57,364 nt of DNA, from the NCBI GenBank assembly GCA_014084085.1, contig NPFB01000035.1:53008-110371 (forward strand), in the 5' to 3' direction. Under the pieces are notes generated by a model. The model was not told the origin of the DNA and did no database searches. It worked only from the letters and a program-made list of their open reading frames with translations. Of the stretch, positions 46,189 to 55,649 are shown one piece after another; within the stretch, counting starts at the first letter, position 1, and every line of letters begins with the position of its first letter. Position numbers and translations under genes: made by a program. This stretch comes from Hondaea fermentalgiana (taxonomy: Eukaryota > Sar > Bigyra > Thraustochytrida > Thraustochytriidae).

Positions 46189-48765
46189 ATGGCGCGCCTG
46201 CTGAGAACCGCGGTGACGGCCCTGGTGGTGCTCGTGGTGGTCATGCTGGGCAACGAACCAACGCCGGTGACAGCAGCGTCATCGCGGCGCAGGAAGAGCT
46301 CTAGCTCGGGCATAGAACTGTCGGACGCCTTTTTCCAGCACTGGGCACCCTTCAAGGACTTGGAAAAATTCATGGACGCCTTGTACAAGCAGTATAAATC
46401 GACGAAATTGATCTCCATGAGCACTATTGGCAAGAGCGCAGAGAAGCGGAAGCTGACACTCATGAGTATTGGCACTTCGGAGCCCAAATATCAGCTTATG
46501 CTCATGGCGACTATGCACGGCCGCGAGTGGATCACGCCATACGCTACGCTGTACACGGCGTGGCAGCTCCTCAAGTGTCACGAAGAGGGCGAGGAGCGCT
46601 GCGTTGACTTGCTCGCGAATACGCAAGTGCACTTCCTGCCCGTGCTGAACCCTGACGGCTACGAATTCACCCGCATCCCAGCATCGAAAAATGAGCAGGC
46701 GCGGCAATGGCGCAAAAACCGACGCAATCTGTGCTCCAAGTGCGAGCGAGGCGTGCATGGTATCGACCTCAACCGCAATTGGGGCGTCAAGGACCGGTCG
46801 TGGGGTTTCGGCAATGACAAAGCAACCACCGAGGTGTACCAGGGGAAGCACCCTTTCAGCGAGCCTGAAATCAAGGCCGTCCGGGACTGGCTGCTGCACA
46901 AGGGGCGCTCCAAGCACATTAACGCCTTTTTTGACGTACACTGCTGTTCTGGGGCTATTTTGCCCCCCTTTTACTACAATGGCGAATCTGAGCTCTTGCA
47001 ATCGCAGAATCTTGACAACTGCAAGGCGATTGCCACCTCGATGAAGGCCGTGAACAAGATTCGCTACAAGTGGCGTCCGCGCGAAAAGGAGTTTTCGGCG
47101 TCAAATACGGGCATTGGCGCCGACTGGATTTACGCGGAGGCGGGCATCCCGAACGTCTTCATTGTCGAAACGCGCGGAAACAAGACCAAACTCCTCAAGG
47201 ACATCTTTGAAGTCCCCGAGGACCAAATCATCCCCATCGCTAAAGAGCTCCAAGCCGGCTTTTGGAAAATGGCCGAGCTCTTTGCCAACAAACAAGCTGT
47301 CGTTCTCTCTGCTATCTCAGACACCGTCGGGGAGTCAGTTGAAAGTCTTTCACCGTCCGAGGCTGCAAGTCTTTTGGCTGCGACAGATTCTCTGATTGGC
47401 TCGAGCATCCCTGGTGGCGGTTCAAAAGGCGCTTCTGTTGATGCCATCGCAACGGCGCTCAGAGGCTCAAGCGTCGCTGCTGACGAAACGGACGCGCAGG
47501 ATAATGTTGAACCTGGCGACATGAGTCTCGACGATCTTCTTGCAGCCTTTGATGACCCGTCCATCAAGTCCAAGGCCAAGGCCAAGTCGACGCCAGCACC
47601 AGAGCCAAAGCCTGAGTCTAAGCCACCTCTTCCGGCCGCTGAAACGAAGACGAACGCGGACGATACCCAGATCGACATGGACGACACAAGTTCAACGTCA
47701 ACTGAATACGCAGATGATGCCCCCAATGCAGAAGCAGAAGCAGGTATCATCGTCGAAGAGAATGACCAAGCTGACGCCAGTGTCGACACTGAGAGTAATC
47801 TCGAGCTCGATGATGTCATTGCAGATATCAACGAAGATACAATCTCAGAAGTAGGCGAGCAGAGTAGTGAGGATCGCAGCAATGACGACCAGGGTCCGTA
47901 TGGCGACGTTCGCGAAGGTGGAGATTTTACCTTGGATACAAGCGACGAGGATGAAAATAATGGCAACACCGAGAGCGAGCATGGCACAGATGACGACGAG
48001 GACTCGTCTGACAATAGCAATGACGACGACGACGACGACGATGATGATGATGATGATAAGGACAACGACAATAACGACGAAAGTGTCGGTGACGATGATG
48101 AAGACAATGATGAGGTGAACACGAACGAGGAAAGTGACGACGACACGGACGCCGAGTTCGAAAACCTGTTTGCCGAGATCACGAAAAGTGCGAAAGAAAG
48201 CAAAGATGACGGCAAAAGAGACCCTCAAATCGTGCAATCCGAGTACAACGACGAGGACACGGGAGACGTAGATGCACCAGAAGACGGCGACGACGACGAG
48301 GACGTCGACTCGCCGGACTTTGAACAAAGGCTCGACGAGGAGGCTAACGCCCTCCTCGGCGCCGACGATGGTGATGATGACGAGGAGAAGGATGGAGACG
48401 ACCATTATAAGCATGGCAGCAAATTGAAACTTGGCGGTGCCCGAGGAGATGAAGACAATGGCCTTGAAGAGACTGGCCATGAAGTAGCATCGAATGTGCG
48501 TAGCAGCACGCGACGCTTGCCGAGGACGGAAAGCGCGGGCGCTCTGCCAAAGTATACCGAGGAGGAGCGCCGTGAGCGCCTTGAAAACTATCGCAAGATG
48601 CGACACGACATGGACCCGAATCTCCGCCGTGAGATCGAAGCTATTCGCGATGGCAATTCTGGCAAGTATGTGCGCATGGCTGGCGTAGCTCTTCTCACAG
48701 TCGGGGCCTTTGGCGGCGCACTTGTTGTGTCACGGCGACGACGAAGTCGTTTCAAGGGCGAGTAA
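46189..48765 (+). CDS. M14 zinc carboxypeptidase, type I membrane protein
   Basis: 858 residues; the start ATG is in an ideal context (ACCATGG) and opens a signal peptide (ALVVLVVVMLG, cleavage near residue 29). The peptidase domain spans about 45-365. Zinc ligands are His110 and Glu113 (HGREW) and His251 (DVHCCSG); Asn195-Arg196 (DLNRNWG) bind the substrate carboxylate; Glu327 (IVETRG) is the catalytic base. The tyrosine equivalent to Tyr248 is not evident. The next 400 residues are extremely Asp/Glu-rich, including an Asp run near 48020-48057. A membrane segment near 831-849 is followed by a basic tail (RRRRSRFKGE). The enzyme would act in the secretory pathway or at the cell surface. Confidence 0.92.
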   Translation: MARLLRTAVTALVVLVVVMLGNEPTPVTAASSRRRKSSSSGIELSDAFFQHWAPFKDLEKFMDALYKQYKSTKLISMSTIGKSAEKRKLTLMSIGTSEPKYQLMLMATMHGREWITPYATLYTAWQLLKCHEEGEERCVDLLANTQVHFLPVLNPDGYEFTRIPASKNEQARQWRKNRRNLCSKCERGVHGIDLNRNWGVKDRSWGFGNDKATTEVYQGKHPFSEPEIKAVRDWLLHKGRSKHINAFFDVHCCSGAILPPFYYNGESELLQSQNLDNCKAIATSMKAVNKIRYKWRPREKEFSASNTGIGADWIYAEAGIPNVFIVETRGNKTKLLKDIFEVPEDQIIPIAKELQAGFWKMAELFANKQAVVLSAISDTVGESVESLSPSEAASLLAATDSLIGSSIPGGGSKGASVDAIATALRGSSVAADETDAQDNVEPGDMSLDDLLAAFDDPSIKSKAKAKSTPAPEPKPESKPPLPAAETKTNADDTQIDMDDTSSTSTEYADDAPNAEAEAGIIVEENDQADASVDTESNLELDDVIADINEDTISEVGEQSSEDRSNDDQGPYGDVREGGDFTLDTSDEDENNGNTESEHGTDDDEDSSDNSNDDDDDDDDDDDDKDNDNNDESVGDDDEDNDEVNTNEESDDDTDAEFENLFAEITKSAKESKDDGKRDPQIVQSEYNDEDTGDVDAPEDGDDDEDVDSPDFEQRLDEEANALLGADDGDDDEEKDGDDHYKHGSKLKLGGARGDEDNGLEETGHEVASNVRSSTRRLPRTESAGALPKYTEEERRERLENYRKMRHDMDPNLRREIEAIRDGNSGKYVRMAGVALLTVGAFGGALVVSRRRRSRFKGE

Positions 48766-49097
48766 GCCAACTATTTGTACTTTGCCAAAGCAGGGGCTGT
48801 TGGTGGCGAGTGAGAGCAAAGCAGACCCGCTTGCTTACTTGCTTGCTTTGGTTTGTCCGACGTCGACCCCGCGACGTTGACAAACCCCTCCACTTCTCTT
48901 GGTGTCCACGGTCTTGCTGCTCGATCGAGCGCGCGCTCTGATTGCATCACTGCGGCGCGATGAAACCAATACACATAGAACAAAGAAATCGTATAAAAAA
49001 AATATGGTCAAAGTTACAGTGGTTCACCACACACGCATCCACGTACACAATTTATAATTCATGTCGAATCAATGATTTGCCTGTGATCCAATTTTAC
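48766..49097. other. Convergent intergenic region
   Basis: 332 bp between the carboxypeptidase and MORN genes, holding both 3' ends. It includes an A-rich stretch near 48992-49002 and GCTTGCTTACTTGCTTGC (48828-48845). Nothing else is seen. Confidence 0.55.
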
Positions 49098-51065
49098 TCA
49101 AAACAAATCATCAAGAAGAAGCTGCAGCACAGGATTTATATCCGGCATAAGTCCAAAGGGATCGAAATTGGGCACCATGGCATGGGCCAAGGTATCATCC
49201 GGAAATTGGGGAGCTGCGTTTGGCTCCATGTCCAACGAATCTTGCGCAGCGCTTTCAGCTTGACCGTGAGCTTGTATCGTTTGCACCATTGGAGAATGCA
49301 AGAGTGACTTGAAAACCTCACGGCGTGGAGAAGATGAAACCTTTTCTCCCAAAATCCATCGCGAGGCGAAGTGCCACATCTTGCCGTCACTCGTCACGAC
49401 CTCTGCAATGCACTCGCCATCCAGAGAACCGTTGTTCCAAGTACCTTGGACACACACGGTTCGATTGCTGTTGACAAAATACTCTGTTCTTCCAAAACCA
49501 TGCTGTTTTCCGAACCGCCAGCGGCCGCGATGGATCGTCTTGTCCTGCCATTGGAAAATACCGAGTCCATGCGGAATACTATTGACCATGTCACCAGCAT
49601 AAAAGGTATTTGATGCAAAGTCTTTGATGCCAAATCCAGTGACAGTTCGGGCACTTCCAAAGGGACCGAGCAGGCGCTGTGAGCGCTGAAAGATTTCGTT
49701 GGCGCAGCCAAGACCCTTGGGTAGGCCTTCCTCATCGAGATATCCGACATAACAGCCCAAACGATAGCCTGTGGAGCGGCGCACGCCAAGACCTGCAAAG
49801 CGATTGTCTCGTGCGTTGCAATGCACCACATCTCCATTGGCAAAGACACGGCGCGCGCGTCCCTGCAGGACACCGTCGACCCAAAAACCATCAACTTGCT
49901 CACCGTCATGCCAGCGGTAGCGACCAAAGCCGTGCCGCTTGTCGTTTTGATACATGCCCTCATGACAGTCGCCGTTCGGATAGGTGCGCACGCCCCAACC
50001 ATGCGCCTTGCCCGCCCGCCAAGCGCCTTTGTACTGCCTTCCGTCAGCGAGCCGTTTTGAGCCCTCGCCGTCGGGAACGCCGTCACGAAAGGCGCCAGCG
50101 TACACGTGACCCTCGATCCAACGAAAGATGCCCGAGGCGAGCTGATTATGAGCAAAGACACCGTCAAATCGATCTCCATTCCGATAGACATAGGTTCCCG
50201 GGCCATGAAAGACGCCTCCTTCATACATGCCCGTGTGCCAGTCCCCGTTTGTAAAAGACTTGGTGCCCTTTCCTTCGCTCGCAAGCGTGTCGTTAAATTC
50301 GCCCTCGTATTCGCCATGTTTGTCGAGCATAAGGCCGACGCCTACAATTCGGTTACCTTCCCATATTCCTTCAAAGGACTTTCCGTCTACCTCGCGCAGC
50401 TCGCCCTTGCTTGCGGCTTTCTTCAACTTTCTACCACTACCACTACCAGACTTTCTTCGCACGCGCCATGATTGTTGCACTTCGCTCTTGGACCTTCGTC
50501 GGCCAGAGTGTGACTGCTTCTTGTCTGGCGTTGACTCGAGGGCTCCGAGTTCATCCTGCTGGCCTTTGTGGCGAACAGTATCGAGTGCAGTCTCCTTGGC
50601 GTCGACACTTCGCGCTCGAGAAAGACTTTCCCGGGGATTCCCTTTTGCGCCGTTCCGCACTTCGTGCAAGGGGTTCAATAATAAGATGTCGTCCAACAGA
50701 TCGTCGTTACCATCATCATTTCCTGAGGCCTTTTTCTTCACAGGTGTCTGGGCGTCAAGGTCCCCCTCGTTCGAAACTTTGCGGATTTGCTCCGAGCTCG
50801 CTTTCATCTGGAGGCTTTCCTCTCGTTTCACATTATCGTTATCTCCTTCTTCTTTCCAACCCTCTCCCTTCACCTTTTGCAACGTCTCTCCGCCCAGAGT
50901 TTTTGCTCCACCGCCCTCCTCGTTGCCATTCTGGTCGTCGTCGTTCTGGTCGTCGTGCTTTAGCGCATCGTCGTCGACGCCCTCATGGTGACGCAGCTCC
51001 TGGTCCTCTGTGCGTATGGCGGCAGGTGCCTCCGCGCATTCTTCCGCGGTTTCTATCTTCTCCAT
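49098..51065 (-). CDS. MORN-repeat protein
   Basis: 655 residues from the ATG at 51065. The frame extends to 51275, but those codons fall inside promoter array D, so the inner start is chosen. Residues 1-228 are polar and charged, with a basic stretch (RVRRKSGSGSGRKLKKAASK) before the repeats. MORN repeats run at about 229-415 and again at about 490-590, for example YEGGVFHGPGTYVYRNGD, YKGAWRAGKAHGWGVRTYPN and HRGRWRFGKQHGFGR. Roughly ten copies are visible. MORN proteins in protists scaffold membranes and cytoskeleton and can bind phosphoinositides; the exact role here is unknown. It shares a short divergent promoter with the TIR-like/TPR gene. Confidence 0.88.
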   Translation of the reverse strand: MEKIETAEECAEAPAAIRTEDQELRHHEGVDDDALKHDDQNDDDQNGNEEGGGAKTLGGETLQKVKGEGWKEEGDNDNVKREESLQMKASSEQIRKVSNEGDLDAQTPVKKKASGNDDGNDDLLDDILLLNPLHEVRNGAKGNPRESLSRARSVDAKETALDTVRHKGQQDELGALESTPDKKQSHSGRRRSKSEVQQSWRVRRKSGSGSGRKLKKAASKGELREVDGKSFEGIWEGNRIVGVGLMLDKHGEYEGEFNDTLASEGKGTKSFTNGDWHTGMYEGGVFHGPGTYVYRNGDRFDGVFAHNQLASGIFRWIEGHVYAGAFRDGVPDGEGSKRLADGRQYKGAWRAGKAHGWGVRTYPNGDCHEGMYQNDKRHGFGRYRWHDGEQVDGFWVDGVLQGRARRVFANGDVVHCNARDNRFAGLGVRRSTGYRLGCYVGYLDEEGLPKGLGCANEIFQRSQRLLGPFGSARTVTGFGIKDFASNTFYAGDMVNSIPHGLGIFQWQDKTIHRGRWRFGKQHGFGRTEYFVNSNRTVCVQGTWNNGSLDGECIAEVVTSDGKMWHFASRWILGEKVSSSPRREVFKSLLHSPMVQTIQAHGQAESAAQDSLDMEPNAAPQFPDDTLAHAMVPNFDPFGLMPDINPVLQLLLDDLF

Positions 51066-51229
51066 GCGTCGCGTGCAGTCAGTCGCAGCGCAGCAGCTCG
51101 GCCCGCGTGCCTCTCCCGTCGCAGAGTCTCGTGCTCTTGCTTGTGGTTTTTCTCTTGCTTGGGGTTTTGTCGATTGGGTTTTGTCGCCATTTTCGGCGGG
51201 GCTTGCCGCCCTTGCGCGGGGCCTATAGC

Positions 51230-51285
51230 TGACTTGCGGCGCGCATACCCCACTTGCGGCGCGCGCATATCCCACTTGTGCACGC
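51230..51285 (+). promoter_or_regulatory. Promoter array D (20-22-bp units)
   Basis: Three plus-strand cores: ACTTGCGGCGCGCATACC (51234), ACTTGCGGCGCGCGCATATC (51254) and a partial ACTTGTGCACGCGC (51276). These are the cleanest copies in the window. They lie in the 497-bp space between the divergent MORN (ATG 51065) and TIR-like/TPR (ATG 51563) genes, pointing to the latter about 280-330 bp away. Confidence 0.6.
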
Positions 51286-51562
51286 GCTTCCTTTCAGCCA
51301 GGCAGACTCGAATTGACACCGAGCGTGCGAGCGCGAGGCAGGCTCGAACACAACCCGAACGGGCTCGGCACGCGCGGCGCGGGATCCTCGGCGGCGCGAC
51401 GGAGCCTGCGGGACCCGGGCCGGACGCTTGGCCCCGCTTCCCGCGCCCGCTTGAGCGCTGCGCCGTCAGCCGCCGCCATCGGGCATCGAGGCCGAACGGA
51501 AAGCGCGGGCGATTTCGACGCGGCGCTACACAAACGCGACGCGACGCAGCGCGAGGGCGACG

Positions 51563-54500
51563 ATGGCAATGGCGATGGCAGAGGCCAACGGGGCTGAGCA
51601 TGGCGCGCAGGGAGCCGAAGATGCAGTTATGGGCGTGAGCATGGAGTTTCTTCTGGAATGGGTGAGCATGTACTACATGAACTATTCGACGGCAGAAATT
51701 TGTGAGGCCGTGCGAAAAAACACCAGCGCGAGACGGTGCGCCTTTATCGACATGCTGGCAGAGGAGGAAGAAAACCGGCACAACGTTGGGCCCGCGAGCC
51801 TTTATCTCTGCCACGCCTGGTCACAGCGCTTCTTTGACACGGTCATGGCGGTTCAGGAATACTTTCAAGAGTACCCCGACGTCCGCATGGACGAGACCTT
51901 TGTTTGGATTGACATTTTGTGCGTGAACCAGCACACATTGCAGGATGCCTTCGAAGACCCTGATGCAGCCCGGGAACGCATCGAGGAAACACAAAAGCTT
52001 ATTGAGTCCATTGGGGAAACGATTGTGGCAATGCCCATGCCCTCATTGCAACATCAAGCAAGACGATTCAACGGCAATGCCTTTATAGACCAAGACGAAG
52101 ACTTGTCATTTGACGAGATTGACCCTGCTTCGTCTATTCTACGCAGGTCATGGTGCCTCTGGGAAATCCTTTGCACCGACCATCGTCTTTCAATTGCGCT
52201 TTTTGCCAGCGATCGGCGACAGTTTCTCCGAGACCTGGAGACCAAGCCACACAGCGTGCTTGCGATCTTGAAGCTTGCCATTTGCAGCACCATGAGCGAA
52301 AGCGCGTCAGCAGCCGACGGGGAACAGCTTTTGTTAGCCTTTGAATCCTGGGGCGCTGCGGCACGAGATGCACGCGCAGCAAGCGAGGGATCGTCCTCCC
52401 TCACGCATGACGCAGGGAGCGCTGAATTTGATCTTGCTGACCAGCACCTCAAGGTGGCGGTGTGCAGATGGGCTGCTGGCGAAGCCTTGTCAATCTTGAT
52501 GGACAAACAACGACAGATCGAGCGCACATACGAGGACCCCTTTGCGAACGCGCGACCGCGCAAGGAGGGTGACTTGAGCTTGCGCAACATGCTGCGGCAG
52601 CAAGCTTTGTGCATGTACGAAATCACTGCCGCTTTTAAGGACGAGGGAATGGTCACGTTCGCAATCGAAATCTGTGATTTTTTGCTCAAAGAGCACGCGA
52701 CTTTCCAGGGGCAAATGGATTATGACCAGACCACGGCCGCAAATCTGTGCCAACTTTCAAAGCATCTCGAAAACGCTGGTGAATACGCCCGAGCAAGGAC
52801 AACCTACGAAAGGTGCCTTGAGATGAGCCGACGAATCTTGCCAGAGTTCGTGGACGATGCGCTTCTCGGTATGGGTCGCTGCAAGTGGCATCTCGGTGAC
52901 CGCGAAAGCGCGCTCGAGGCCTTTCGGGAGGCAGTGGAGATGAACAGGAGCGCGTTGCAAGCGAAACCAAACAGCGATCGTCGCAAAGCTCTTGTGACGT
53001 CGCTCACCGAGCTCGGGAAGCATCTCCGCGAACAGTCGGGAGAAGACGAATGTTCTTCCGAGGTAATCGATATTGTGCAGGAGGCCATGGACCACGCCGT
53101 GTACCTGTATCCAGAGACCGAGTCTGACGAGACAATTTTTGGCCTGCGCGAGCTCGCACACATGCTGTGGCTTAGCGGACGTTACCAGGATGCAGCGAAT
53201 TCTTACGAAAAGCTCCTCACTCTGCGGGAGCTTTGCACTCGCGAGCGAGGCGAGGTTCTGATTCGAACCGATGACCCAGATGTGCTTGAAATGCTGCGAA
53301 ACGATGACGAATACACGACGGACCTTCGAAACCTTGCGCGCTGTCTTATGCATGTGGTCGAACAGAACCCGGAGGCACTTCGGGAAGCAGCAGCGTTCTG
53401 TCGTGCTGCGCTCCATTTTGACAGCAAGCGCCACGGCTTGGTGAGTGCAAAGACGCTCAAGGACTATAAGCTGCTTGCTGATATTGAGGAGCGTCGCGGC
53501 AACGCAGACCGGAGCAAATCGCTTCGCGATAAAGTTGCAGATGTTCATCGACAGCTGCAGCTCGCGCGGCTGCGCGCTGGCCCGCTCGTGGAACTCCGCG
53601 AGGCGCACCTTGCAGAGTTCGAAGCCGCGCTGCCCGGTCTCTTGGCCAACGTAAAGACGACGAAGGCTTTCGAGGTCCTTGCCACGAGCCTCGCGCGACT
53701 GAGCGTCTATTATGAGGAGAAGAAGGTTGCTCTCAAGACAATTGCGTACCTGGGCGAAGCCACCAAGCTCCTTCTTTTCGCTCTGAGCGAGCACGAGCGC
53801 GATCCTCGCGCGCAGTGGCGTTTGGGCCCACTTCACCGAGATGTGCGTGACAATCTCGTGCATCTCTTTCAACTTTTTCGGGCAGTAAATCAGCCCGTGG
53901 AAGCACTTGTGGCGCATTGCTCCAACTTTGTGAAGATGGTCAGATTTTACTACCGCAACGAGACTAGTGGCGACAACTTGGTGCTGGCGCTTGATCAGTA
54001 CGGGCGTCTCCTGGGGAGCCTAAATCGGCGTCGTGAGGCCGTAGGAGTATACGAGGAAGCCATCGAGCTCGCGAATGCAGTGTATGGAGAATCGCCCAAC
54101 GAGCAGTGGCTAGAGATGCTCACGATGTTGTCGCAACTCTATCGGGCGCTCGATGATCGAGAGGCAAACATGAAGCTGAACGAGCGCATCGTGGAGATGC
54201 ACTCGCAGCTTCACGGAGACGATGCGAGTGATCGTTCGGCCGTGCTCTATCAGCTTGCCGCGGCACAACTTGCTTTGGCGGAGGAGTGCGCCGACCCCTC
54301 GGACGAGATTGCTCGTACGCTTTGCGGGAAAGCGGGGAGTCTGCTTGAGGAGGGTATCGCGCTACTTCAGCGTGCTGAGGCCGACGAGACGAATTTCGGC
54401 GATGCCGTGGAAGAGAATATCGCTATATTGCAAAGAGAGCTTGCTGGTGTTTACACGATGCAGGGTCGCTATGCAGATGCAGTCTTTCAAATGCAACAGG

Positions 54501-55291
54501 TGGTGGAGATGCACATTTTACTTTACGAGGAGGATGATCCCGATGATCTTGTTGCGATACAGGAGGATCGCGCCTATTTAGCACAGCTCGAGCGCCGTGC
54601 TGCTAGGGCTGCTCCCGAATCACCCGCAGGTGAAAATCATCGCGGCCAGGGCGGAAAACAACAAGAGGAACAAGGAGATGAAGCTGAAGCTGAAGCAGAA
54701 GTAGAAACAGGAGCAAAAGAAGCAAGCGAACCATTGGCCAGTGTGACAAAGTCGGATGATGCGACGCCCCTTGTCAATGAAAAACCAAGTGCAGAAAATG
54801 CATATGGCAATGGCGTGCATCACGGTAAGCATCAGGAGCAGAAACCGTTGGAGCAGCCAGAAGAGGAGGACAATGCTACGAATGCAGCTCTCGCTGAAAC
54901 TGCCAAGTCAGCATCCCCAACCGAAGTGGTGCCGGAGCGCGCGCCCTTGGAAGAGAACGCGAGACTAGAGGACACTAAGGATGTCGTTCCTGATAAGCAA
55001 AACGCGTCAGCTCTTGTCGATTCACAGTCGCAAAAGAGCGCTCTCGAACCAGATGCTAACGGCACGGGAAATGCTGCGGCACTCAAAGCATCTGACAGTC
55101 CTGTTGGAAGTGGGAAACCATCTACGAGCGTGACAGCTGGCTCGACTGTGACCGGCGCGTATCAGTCCACGGCGGCGAACGAAGTACCACCCGATCTTCC
55201 GGTGCCGAGCGGCACAGATTTTGCGACGAGAAATGGCGTATCAGCGACTAAGAAAAGCAAGGAAGCGACGTCGTGCTGTGTGTTGTCGTGA
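51563..55291 (+). CDS. TIR-like/TPR protein with C-terminal CaaX box
   Basis: A 1,242-residue protein. Residues about 78-240 look like a TIR-like domain: LYLCHAWSQRFFDTV (first strand and helix), TFVWIDILCVNQH (second strand) and RRSWCLWEILC, where W197-C198-x-x-E201 aligns with the WCLxEL motif that holds the catalytic glutamate of plant TIR NADases. From about 300 to 1020 a long helical array follows that fits tetratricopeptide repeats (for example EYARARTTYERCLEMSRRIL, YQDAANSYEKLLTLRELC, RREAVGVYEEAIELANAVYG). The last 220 residues are low-complexity, Glu/Ala-rich. The C-terminus CCVLS is a CaaX box with an extra Cys, predicting prenylation and perhaps palmitoylation. Domain boundaries and NADase activity are inferred. 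Confidence 0.8.
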   Translation: MAMAMAEANGAEHGAQGAEDAVMGVSMEFLLEWVSMYYMNYSTAEICEAVRKNTSARRCAFIDMLAEEEENRHNVGPASLYLCHAWSQRFFDTVMAVQEYFQEYPDVRMDETFVWIDILCVNQHTLQDAFEDPDAARERIEETQKLIESIGETIVAMPMPSLQHQARRFNGNAFIDQDEDLSFDEIDPASSILRRSWCLWEILCTDHRLSIALFASDRRQFLRDLETKPHSVLAILKLAICSTMSESASAADGEQLLLAFESWGAAARDARAASEGSSSLTHDAGSAEFDLADQHLKVAVCRWAAGEALSILMDKQRQIERTYEDPFANARPRKEGDLSLRNMLRQQALCMYEITAAFKDEGMVTFAIEICDFLLKEHATFQGQMDYDQTTAANLCQLSKHLENAGEYARARTTYERCLEMSRRILPEFVDDALLGMGRCKWHLGDRESALEAFREAVEMNRSALQAKPNSDRRKALVTSLTELGKHLREQSGEDECSSEVIDIVQEAMDHAVYLYPETESDETIFGLRELAHMLWLSGRYQDAANSYEKLLTLRELCTRERGEVLIRTDDPDVLEMLRNDDEYTTDLRNLARCLMHVVEQNPEALREAAAFCRAALHFDSKRHGLVSAKTLKDYKLLADIEERRGNADRSKSLRDKVADVHRQLQLARLRAGPLVELREAHLAEFEAALPGLLANVKTTKAFEVLATSLARLSVYYEEKKVALKTIAYLGEATKLLLFALSEHERDPRAQWRLGPLHRDVRDNLVHLFQLFRAVNQPVEALVAHCSNFVKMVRFYYRNETSGDNLVLALDQYGRLLGSLNRRREAVGVYEEAIELANAVYGESPNEQWLEMLTMLSQLYRALDDREANMKLNERIVEMHSQLHGDDASDRSAVLYQLAAAQLALAEECADPSDEIARTLCGKAGSLLEEGIALLQRAEADETNFGDAVEENIAILQRELAGVYTMQGRYADAVFQMQQVVEMHILLYEEDDPDDLVAIQEDRAYLAQLERRAARAAPESPAGENHRGQGGKQQEEQGDEAEAEAEVETGAKEASEPLASVTKSDDATPLVNEKPSAENAYGNGVHHGKHQEQKPLEQPEEEDNATNAALAETAKSASPTEVVPERAPLEENARLEDTKDVVPDKQNASALVDSQSQKSALEPDANGTGNAAALKASDSPVGSGKPSTSVTAGSTVTGAYQSTAANEVPPDLPVPSGTDFATRNGVSATKKSKEATSCCVLS

Positions 55292-55649
55292 GGGTCAAAG
55301 GGGAGTCAGCGTCAGTACCAGTGTGTCAGTGTCAGTGTCAGTGTCTGTGCGCAGGAACTGCAACAATAGCATCAGCAATCACAACAACAAGGACTTCCTT
55401 AATGGTCGACAAGAAATGACTGAAGGAAAGAGAGGGGAGAAGAGAAAAAGGAGAAAAAGAAGCTGTGCCTTATGCCGTTTCTCTCTTTGTACTTGCTCCT
55501 TTTTCCGTTTATCTTTTTTTCTCTTCCGGCCCCGTACCTGCCAAGCTTTGGAATAAACATGAACATGAAACATTGATTAGGCTGCACTACTACATTTTTG
55601 GTCAGGTGCTCATTCATTTATTTATTCATTCATTCATTCACTCATTCAG
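55292..55649. other. Convergent 3' region with microsatellites
   Basis: Between the TIR-like/TPR gene and the SYLF gene. It contains a GTCAGT hexamer run (55304-55348), a purine-rich stretch (55420-55460) and a CATT tetramer run (55611-55655) that reaches the SYLF stop. No gene is seen. Confidence 0.75.

Noticed and set aside
47130..48215. 361-codon minus-strand Ser-rich frame
   Set aside because: Antisense of the Asp/Glu-rich part of the carboxypeptidase (Asp codons read as Val/Ser on the other strand).
51066..51275. Upstream 70-codon extension of the MORN gene
   Set aside because: It reads through promoter array D (the units translate as repeated Ala-Ala-Ser-Gly-like peptides), and the ATG at 51065 fits better.
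51230..51285. CRISPR-like regularly spaced repeats
   Set aside because: Units are contiguous and diverged, without unique spacers, and the genome is eukaryotic.
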